DNA from: UBA1424 sp041669225
GTDB lineage: Bacteria > Bacillota_I > Bacilli_A > RFN20 > CAG-826
NCBI GenBank assembly: GCA_041669225.1
Contig: JBAYBO010000008.1
Span: forward strand, 1 to 28,899
Direction: 5' to 3'
DNA length: 28,899 bases
The notes under the pieces are model-generated. The model was not told the DNA's origin. It saw nothing but the letters and a program-made list of their open reading frames with translations, and made no database searches. Positions 23,636 to 28,899 of this stretch are shown piece by piece (position 1 is the first letter of the stretch; each line of letters opens with the position of its first letter). A program made the position numbers and the translations under genes.

Positions 23636-24877
23636 ATGAACGAATTAAAAATAATTGATCACGAAATTTATGACGCGATTGCATTAGAAAAAAAGCGTCA
23701 ACACGAAAATATTGAGCTGATTGCCAGTGAAAATTTTGTCTCGCTAGCAGTACTGGAAGCCCAGGGTTCAATCATGACCAACAAATACGCCGAAGGCTAT
23801 CCTAATCGCCGTTATTATGGTGGTTGCGAATTTGTCGATATTGCTGAACAACTCGCGATTGAACGTTTGAAACAGTTATTTGACGTTAATTTTGCTAATG
23901 TTCAACCCCATTCCGGCTCACAAGCCAATATGGCTGTCTATCGGGCTTTGTTAGATTACAAAGATCGAATTCTCAGTATGTCGCTAAACGATGGAGGACA
24001 TTTAACTCATGGCCATAAGCTTTCTTTTTCCGGCGCTGATTATGAAATCTTTTCTTATGGCGTCGACGCCAAAACAGAGATGATTGACTATGACCTAGTT
24101 GAACGCCTTGCTCTAAGTGTCAAGCCCAAACTAATTGTCGCTGGTGCAAGCGCCTACCCAAGAGCGATTGATTTTAAACGCTTTCGCCAAATAGCCGATA
24201 AAGTTGGTGCCTATCTCTTTGTTGATATGGCTCATATTGCCGGACTCGTCGCCGGAGGAGTTCATCAAAACCCCTGTCCTTATGCCCATGTTGTTTCGTC
24301 AACGACTCATAAAACCTTACGCGGTCCTCGAGGCGGAATTATATTGACTAACGATGAAGAAATAGCCACGAAGATTAACCGGGCAGTTTTTCCTGGCATA
24401 CAAGGCGGACCCTTAATGCACATTATTGCCGCTAAAGCGGTGGCATTTAAGGAAGCGCTCGAACCCAATTTCAAAAATTATGTTAAACAAGTTGTTGATA
24501 ATTCACACGCTCTTGCCGATGAACTGAGCAAACTTGGTTATCGCATCGTCAGTGGCGGAAGCGACAATCACATGTTACTTGTCGATTTAAAAGCATCAGT
24601 TGGAATGACGGGTGCCGAAGCCGAAAAGCTACTTCATGAAGTAGGCATTACTTGTAATAAGAATTCAATTCCGAATGATCAAGAGCGGCCAATGGTGACT
24701 TCCGGCATACGCCTTGGCACACCAGCGATGACGACTCGTGGTTTTAATAGTGATGATTTTCGTGTAGTGGCTCGTCTAATTAACGCGGCACTTAAAGGAC
24801 GAGATGACGATAACAAACTCGCAGAAGTTCATCAAAAAGTATTAGAATTAACAAGGAAGCACCCTCTTCCATATTAG
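23636..24877 (+). CDS. glyA: Serine hydroxymethyltransferase
   Basis: PLP enzyme converting serine and tetrahydrofolate to glycine and 5,10-methylene-tetrahydrofolate. At 413 residues it is complete, with IELIASENFVS (26-36), NKYAEGYPNRRYYGG (49-63), VQPHSGSQANMAVY (89-102), DMAHIAGLVAGG (197-208) and the PLP-lysine motif SSTTHKTLRGPRGG (221-234, K226). AAGGAG precedes ATG by 8 bases. The ECF S-component gene starts 2 bases after its stop, so both are one transcription unit, suggesting the transporter imports a vitamin that the enzyme needs. Confidence 0.98.
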   Translation: MNELKIIDHEIYDAIALEKKRQHENIELIASENFVSLAVLEAQGSIMTNKYAEGYPNRRYYGGCEFVDIAEQLAIERLKQLFDVNFANVQPHSGSQANMAVYRALLDYKDRILSMSLNDGGHLTHGHKLSFSGADYEIFSYGVDAKTEMIDYDLVERLALSVKPKLIVAGASAYPRAIDFKRFRQIADKVGAYLFVDMAHIAGLVAGGVHQNPCPYAHVVSSTTHKTLRGPRGGIILTNDEEIATKINRAVFPGIQGGPLMHIIAAKAVAFKEALEPNFKNYVKQVVDNSHALADELSKLGYRIVSGGSDNHMLLVDLKASVGMTGAEAEKLLHEVGITCNKNSIPNDQERPMVTSGIRLGTPAMTTRGFNSDDFRVVARLINAALKGRDDDNKLAEVHQKVLELTRKHPLPY

Positions 24878-24879
24878 TC

Positions 24880-25392
24880 ATGAAAAATGCTGAGTCGAGA
24901 TTAATCTATCAGATGATTGCCATCGCCATGGGGGTGGCCCTTTCGATTTTGCTCACAAGCTTTGTTTTCATACCGCTTCCGTTTGGTGGCTTTTTAAATT
25001 TCACTGATGTTTTTATTGTTTTGTACGCGATGTTTTTCGGACCATGGATTGGTGGGCTTGTCGGAGCGTTAAGCGGCTTAATCGTTGACATCATTTTAGG
25101 CTATGGCTTTTATGCACCATTTACATTTTTCATTAAACTGATTGAGGGCTTGGTTGTCGGTTATCTATTTTTGAAGTTGCCAAGAAAAATTCGCTATGTC
25201 GCACCATTTATCGGTGGAATCGTCATGGCCGGTTTGTATATCTTGCCCGATTATATTCTTCTGCAAAACTGGATAGCGGTTTTAACTAACTATGGCTTCA
25301 ACCTAATACAAGGTGTTGTCGGAGCGTCGCTTGGCATCGGCATTTATATAGTATTACTGAAAGCCAAGGTTCGCCCTCCAGAGCACACATAA
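24880..25392 (+). CDS. ECF-type transporter substrate-binding (S) component
   Basis: A 170-residue membrane protein with about five to six helices. LPFGGFLNFTDVFIVLYAMF and GPWIGGLVGALSGLIVDII followed by LGYGFYAPFTFF are the hallmark of ECF S-components (PF07155-like: GGF-x-N-x-TD, then GALSG). It binds a vitamin at the membrane and works with a shared EcfT/EcfA module not present here. Spacing to glyA is 2 bases, without its own strong Shine-Dalgarno sequence, so it is translationally coupled. Candidate ligands by context are folate (glyA cosubstrate) or a vitamin B6 form (glyA cofactor); sequence alone does not decide. Confidence 0.87.
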   Translation: MKNAESRLIYQMIAIAMGVALSILLTSFVFIPLPFGGFLNFTDVFIVLYAMFFGPWIGGLVGALSGLIVDIILGYGFYAPFTFFIKLIEGLVVGYLFLKLPRKIRYVAPFIGGIVMAGLYILPDYILLQNWIAVLTNYGFNLIQGVVGASLGIGIYIVLLKAKVRPPEHT

Positions 25393-25407
25393 ATAAATAT
25401 TTATAAC

Positions 25408-25435
25408 TCGACAAGTTCGCGGAATATGCTAGAAT
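25408..25435 (+). promoter_or_regulatory. Promoter of the uracil permease gene, inside a terminator hairpin
   Basis: TCGACA (25408-25413), 16 bases, TAGAAT (25430-25435) preceded by TGC, an extended -10. The -10 lies in the loop of the hairpin listed next. Confidence 0.6.
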
Positions 25436-25456
25436 AATCCGCGGACTATTTTTTTT
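25416..25456 (+). terminator. Intrinsic terminator of the glyA-ECF operon
   Basis: TTCGCGGA (25416-25423) pairs with TCCGCGGA (25438-25445; one G-U), 14-base loop, then CTA and eight T. It overlaps the promoter of the next gene. Confidence 0.82.
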
Positions 25457-25474
25457 ATTATTATGAGGTCGCAT

Positions 25475-26902
25475 ATGGAAACAATTATAGATTCAAAATT
25501 CAAACGCGCTTCAAGGCGCGGTGCCTTAGCTTTTCAACATGTGTTTGCAATGTTTGGGGCGACGATTGTTGTGCCTCTTCTCGCCGGGTTATCCGTTCCC
25601 ATTGGTCTTTTATCTGCTGGTATCGGAACAATCATCTTCTATTTTTTAACCAAGAAGAAAGTTCCGGTCTTTCTAGGCAGCTCGTTTTCTTATCTCCCGG
25701 GTATTATCGCTTATATGCTCAGTCAAAACGCAGGAGCAGTCGGCACTGAAACATGGCAGAAAGCCGTTGGCGGACTTGCTCCGGCAATAGCAATCACCGG
25801 ACTTGTGTATATTGTTTTATCGATAATTGTTAAATTTGTCGGGATGCAAAGAATTAAGAAACTCTTTCCTCCGCTTGTCGTCGGCCCAATTATTATTGTC
25901 ATTGGCATGGTGCTTGCGCCAAAAATTCTTTATAACAATGTTATAGGTCAATACGCAAATGGTTTTATGGATGCTTGGAAAGCCTGGACTATTGCTCTTG
26001 TCACCCTTGTTTCCATTGTTATTGTCTCAACTGCCTCTAAAGAAAAAAGCTTTTTCCGAGTGATGCCCATTTTAATCGGCTTTGCGATTGGAATTCTAAC
26101 GACTGTATTTATTGATTTAATTGAGTTATATGCCCTTTCAGGAGATATCGCCAAAACAATAATTTTCTATAAATTCACAAGCGCTGGAGCATTCGCAAAC
26201 GGCATCGACTGGAGTCAAATAGTAATTTTCCAAAATTTTGGTGAAACCTTTGGTTTTTATAAATACCTTCGTTTTGATTTAAATGCCATATTACTAATTT
26301 CACCGATTGCCTTTGTAGCTTTTATGGAGCATATCGGCGATATCAATGCCAGCAGTGCGGTTTGTGGTAAGGACTTCACGGTTGATCCCGGTATTAATCG
26401 GACCGTTTTGGGTGATGGAGTTGCGACTTTGTCCGCCGCCTTTCTTGGCGCGCCACCAAAAACAACCTATGGCGAAAACACAGCTGTCTTGGCTATTACT
26501 CAAAACTATGATCCATTTAACTTATTTCTCGCCGCCATTTTTGCCACAGTCCTTGGATTCTTTACAGTCTTTGGCAACCTGACTTTAACTATTCCCGCTC
26601 CCGTTATTGGTGGAGCATCAATTGTCTTATTTGGCATGATATCGGCATCGGGACTTAAAACCCTTATTTCGGGTCGAGTAAATATGAATAATACGAAGAA
26701 CATGATTATCGTATCTGTCATTATGTCTTTGGGACTTGGTTTAGCTGCCTTATCGTTGGTTGGTGATATTACTGGTGACGAGATTTACAAAGTAATAATC
26801 GGCACTGTTGAGATTTCGTCGCTTGCGATTTGTGCGCTTGTTGGTGTTGTTTTGAATCTTGTTTTGCCTGACCGTCAAAAGGAAATTGCAACAATTTCGT
26901 AA
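25475..26902 (+). CDS. uraA: NCS2-family nucleobase permease, probably uracil permease
   Basis: A 475-residue, 14-segment nucleobase:cation symporter. FQHVFAMFGATIVVPLLAGL (about 20-39) is the NCS2 N-terminal signature. PIAFVAFMEHIGDINA and PPKTTYGENTAVLAITQNYD carry the conserved glutamates in the forms typical of UraA (EHIGD and YGEN). Xanthine permeases usually differ at the second site, so uracil is preferred. ATG 25475 has GAGGT 5 bases upstream; an in-frame ATG four codons earlier overlaps that site. No PyrR-type leader is seen; the leader is short and starts in the terminator loop. Confidence 0.9.
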   Translation: METIIDSKFKRASRRGALAFQHVFAMFGATIVVPLLAGLSVPIGLLSAGIGTIIFYFLTKKKVPVFLGSSFSYLPGIIAYMLSQNAGAVGTETWQKAVGGLAPAIAITGLVYIVLSIIVKFVGMQRIKKLFPPLVVGPIIIVIGMVLAPKILYNNVIGQYANGFMDAWKAWTIALVTLVSIVIVSTASKEKSFFRVMPILIGFAIGILTTVFIDLIELYALSGDIAKTIIFYKFTSAGAFANGIDWSQIVIFQNFGETFGFYKYLRFDLNAILLISPIAFVAFMEHIGDINASSAVCGKDFTVDPGINRTVLGDGVATLSAAFLGAPPKTTYGENTAVLAITQNYDPFNLFLAAIFATVLGFFTVFGNLTLTIPAPVIGGASIVLFGMISASGLKTLISGRVNMNNTKNMIIVSVIMSLGLGLAALSLVGDITGDEIYKVIIGTVEISSLAICALVGVVLNLVLPDRQKEIATIS

Positions 26903-26927
26903 ACTCGTACTTTCGGTACCAAATAAA

Positions 26928-26956
26928 TTGTCTTAAGGACAAGTTTAGATTATGAT
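26928..26956 (+). promoter_or_regulatory. Candidate promoter of the DUF2179 gene
   Basis: TTGTCT (26928-26933), 17 bases, TATGAT (26951-26956); leader about 37 bases. A short hairpin GGCTT-GT-AAGCC lies in the leader around 26966-26977. Confidence 0.5.
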
Positions 26957-26999
26957 TTAGTAATGGGCTTGTAAGCCGAGAATGGATGAGTGATTTTGT

Positions 27000-27563
27000 A
27001 TGTGGGATGCATTAAAAGCTTTAGGAGAATGGGGAACTGTTTTAGCCGTTTTTATTATTTTTGTGGCTAAAATTGTTGAGGTCACGATTGGAACTTTGCG
27101 GCAAATACTAGTCGTCAAAGGATATCGCACTTACGCCGTTTTATTAGCTATTATTGAAATTTTCTTATGGGTTTTTATCGCTTCAAAGGTTCTGACCGAC
27201 TTAAGTGAAAATATTTTTTATGGTATTTCTTATGGTCTTGGTTTTGCCGCGGGCGTATTTTTCGGTTCAATTATCGAACAGAAACTGGCTTTCGGAATGC
27301 TTCTTGTACAAACCATTACAACCGAGAAAAAGGGTATTGAGATTTCAAATGCTCTTCGCGAAAAAGGCTATGGAGTGACGACGGTGGACGCCAAAGGAAA
27401 AGTAGATAGCCGCAAAATCTTGATGGTTTATGCAAACCGTCGCGGCAGCCAGGAAATAGTCGAACAAGTAATACTGATTGATCCAACGGCAATGATTGTC
27501 ACAAACGATGTCGGGACGCTATCCGGCGGATATATTCGTATCAAAAAATCACTACTAAAATAA
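27000..27563 (+). CDS. UPF0316/DUF2179 membrane protein (YebE-like)
   Basis: A 187-residue protein with three N-terminal membrane helices (about 12-100, including VAKIVEVTIGTLRQILVVKG and GLGFAAGVFFGSIIEQKLA) and a C-terminal soluble DUF2179 domain (about 115-180, ending DVGTLSGGYIRIKKS). Layout and length agree with Bacillus YebE-type UPF0316 proteins, whose function is unknown. An in-frame TGA three codons before ATG 27000 fixes the start, although the Shine-Dalgarno sequence is weak. It is separated from uraA by its own promoter. Confidence 0.88.
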   Translation: MWDALKALGEWGTVLAVFIIFVAKIVEVTIGTLRQILVVKGYRTYAVLLAIIEIFLWVFIASKVLTDLSENIFYGISYGLGFAAGVFFGSIIEQKLAFGMLLVQTITTEKKGIEISNALREKGYGVTTVDAKGKVDSRKILMVYANRRGSQEIVEQVILIDPTAMIVTNDVGTLSGGYIRIKKSLLK

Positions 27564-27581
27564 ATTATTTATTTGAAAATG

Positions 27582-27612
27582 AGGCGATTAAATGGTTAAA
27601 TCGCCTTTTTTT
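27582..27612 (+). terminator. Intrinsic terminator of the DUF2179 gene
   Basis: AGGCGATT (27582-27589), 9-base loop, AATCGCCT (27599-27606), then T7. Its right half lies inside the 3' end of the convergent EIIC-like coding region. Confidence 0.85.
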
Positions 27613-28694
27613 ATCCAACCTAATTTTCGGAATGATAAGTCAATTAAAAACACTAAACCTGCAGGGGCAATAATCATTAAAATAATAACGCCGAGCCAAG
27701 CCATCAATGGGTTATCACCCATTTCTAGAACAGTTGATAAAGGACCAATTAAAGCGCATGTTCCCATGCCAGCAGCCGCTGATGTTGTTCTCAACATAAA
27801 GATGGTCGTGGCAAAAGGGCCAAGAATCGCTGAAACGATTATAGTCGGAAGCCAAATTAGGGGCTTGCGCAAAATATTTTTAAATTGGAGCATTGATGTT
27901 CCGATACCAACCGAAATTACTTTTCCGGCATTGTTGTCGCGTATCGACATCATCATGAAGCCAATCATTTGTGTGCAACAGCCCACGGCCGCTGCGCCGC
28001 CAGCGATACCTCCAAGGTTAATAGCAACCGCGACGGCGACTGATGAAATCGGCGCGGTTAATATCATGCCCATGACTGAGGAGATAACGACTCCCATCAA
28101 TAGTGGCTGATATGCAGTGGCGGTTTGAATGAACTGGCCAAGCGAAGTTACAACCCAAGTAAGTGGCACGGCCAATAAGAAAGAAAGCGCGCCGGCCACC
28201 GCAGTTATAAACAAGGGAACGATGATTAAATCTACAGCCGTTTGTTTTTTAAAAACAAGCCGATACAATTCTATACTAATTACAACGACAAGGTAAGCCA
28301 TCAACGGATTTCCGTTTGTGGATGTCCCATTTATAAAAGGCAATACATATGTGCCGTTATTAATACCGAGGACCATTGTCGAAACAGCGCCGGCGACTCC
28401 GACGGATATGATCGCGATGGGTGAAAGATTTTTGAGCGACAAAGCAATTCCAATTCCAATTCCGATGCCCATTAAGCCTTTTAAAATATTTCCAATACCA
28501 GTGAAAAATTGAACACCGGTGAGAGTGCCAATTTGTCCGATAATAACACCAATAATAAGGGTTGCGAACATGCCAACGGCCATGCCGCCAGTCGTTTTTG
28601 TTAAATGATCCATAAAACGGGGGAACCATTTTTTCTTTTGCTTGGAATTAGTCTTCGTTTCGTTAATTTCTGTCTTTTCAATTTTACTCATCAT
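27588..28694 (-). CDS. Orphan PTS EIIC-like membrane protein (PTS_EIIC_2 type)
   Basis: A 368-residue protein with about ten membrane helices, rich in Gly and Ala. MGVVISSVMGMILTAPISS and GCCTQMIGFMMMSIRDN, followed by IGTSMLQFKNILRKP, match the PTS_EIIC_2 family. No IIA or IIB phosphoryl-transfer domain is attached and none is encoded nearby, so sugar phosphorylation is not assured; such orphans may act as simple transporters. ATG 28694 (next ATG at 28691) is preferred over a TTG 19 codons upstream, whose extra residues are not membrane-like. No Shine-Dalgarno sequence precedes it; a TATATT ends 6 bases upstream. Confidence 0.82.
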   Translation of the reverse strand: MMSKIEKTEINETKTNSKQKKKWFPRFMDHLTKTTGGMAVGMFATLIIGVIIGQIGTLTGVQFFTGIGNILKGLMGIGIGIGIALSLKNLSPIAIISVGVAGAVSTMVLGINNGTYVLPFINGTSTNGNPLMAYLVVVISIELYRLVFKKQTAVDLIIVPLFITAVAGALSFLLAVPLTWVVTSLGQFIQTATAYQPLLMGVVISSVMGMILTAPISSVAVAVAINLGGIAGGAAAVGCCTQMIGFMMMSIRDNNAGKVISVGIGTSMLQFKNILRKPLIWLPTIIVSAILGPFATTIFMLRTTSAAAGMGTCALIGPLSTVLEMGDNPLMAWLGVIILMIIAPAGLVFLIDLSFRKLGWIKKGDLTI

Positions 28695-28809
28695 GAAATC
28701 AATATATATATTTGGGCAAAAAACGCAATCATTTTTAACTTCCCGAAACAAAGTGAGGCGACTCGCTATTAAAAATTAGATGCCGGTGTGATATTCTTTT
28801 ATCGTTGTC

Positions 28810-28899
28810 ATGAATAAGAAAAAAAGTATCAGTCGCGAAATTGTTCGTTTTATTATTGTAGGCATAGTGGCTACTGTTTTAGATTATGGTACTTATTCG
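28810..28899 (+). CDS. GtrA-family membrane protein (3' truncated by window end)
   Basis: The first 30 codons are visible: a basic start MNKKKSISRE, then IVRFIIVGIVATVLDYGTYS, the typical first membrane segment of GtrA proteins (FxxVGxxxTxxDY). These small membrane proteins take part in flipping or transfer of lipid-linked sugars. No Shine-Dalgarno sequence is present. A weak promoter (TTAAAA, 17 bases, TATTCT ending at 28796) would start transcription only a few bases before the ATG. It is divergent from the EIIC-like gene. Confidence 0.75.
   Translation, partial: MNKKKSISREIVRFIIVGIVATVLDYGTYS

Noticed and set aside
25393..25474. Pyrimidine (PyrR) or purine riboswitch-type attenuator before uraA
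   Set aside because: No PyrR-binding loop consensus and no alternative antiterminator; the hairpin is better explained as the glyA-ECF terminator with an overlapping promoter.
26928..26943. TTGTC-TTAAG-GACAA hairpin as uraA terminator
   Set aside because: Five AT-rich pairs and no T-run; the same bases make a good -35 for the next gene.

Overview
The window is a gene-dense, low-GC (about 40% by eye) bacterial chromosome segment. Strong AAGGAGG-type ribosome binding sites, UGA used as a stop (for example the ATGA overlaps near 16.4, 16.8 and 18.0 kb), a lipobox lipoprotein, and the gene set (single-chain iron-sulfur serine dehydratase, K+-independent membrane pyrophosphatase, ECF S-component, HI0933-type flavoprotein) point to a Bacillota or Mollicutes-related lineage such as Acholeplasma/Izemoplasma-like bacteria. 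That assignment is inference. The standard bacterial code is used, not the mycoplasma code. I saw no tRNA, rRNA, CRISPR array, insertion sequence or replication origin, and no gene-free stretch exceeds 300 bases.

Layout. 1-2.9 kb: the end of a methyltransferase-like gene, L-serine dehydratase and a BaiN/HI0933-type flavoprotein (+). 2.9-4.3 kb: a complete fluoride riboswitch (promoter, aptamer with pseudoknot, mutually exclusive terminator) ahead of a cation:proton antiporter (+). 4.3-7.2 kb: an MscS channel, an anchored surface protein of unknown function and MsrB (-). 7.3-8.4 kb: a Ca2+/Na+ antiporter (+). 8.4-10.8 kb: an MFS transporter and a glycerophosphodiester phosphodiesterase (-). 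10.9-13.0 kb: the proton-pumping pyrophosphatase hppA (+). 13.1-20.3 kb: a six-gene operon (-) in which every stop codon overlaps the next start: TetR regulator, GlpA-like dehydrogenase, GlpB-like FAD oxidoreductase, DUF1667 protein, FGGY kinase and an alkylglycerone-phosphate-synthase (AGPS)-like flavoenzyme. 20.4-23.0 kb: a lipoprotein and an aldehyde dehydrogenase (-). 23.1-25.4 kb: a phage-type hypothetical gene, glyA and an ECF S-component (+). 25.4-27.6 kb: an NCS2 uracil permease and a UPF0316/DUF2179 protein (+). 27.6-28.8 kb: an orphan PTS EIIC-like membrane protein (-). The window ends inside a GtrA-family gene.

How the genes fit together. Ion homeostasis is prominent (fluoride-controlled antiporter, MscS, CaCA exchanger, pyrophosphate-driven proton pump). 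The most unusual unit is the 13.1-20.3 kb operon. Its gene content would fit conversion of a glycerol ether or similar glycerol derivative: phosphorylation by the kinase, oxidation at C2 by the GlpA/GlpB/DUF1667 module, and ether-bond exchange or cleavage by the AGPS-like enzyme. A perfect TetR-type palindrome precedes the operon. The aldehyde dehydrogenase and the glycerophosphodiesterase nearby would suit the same lipid chemistry, but that link is speculative.
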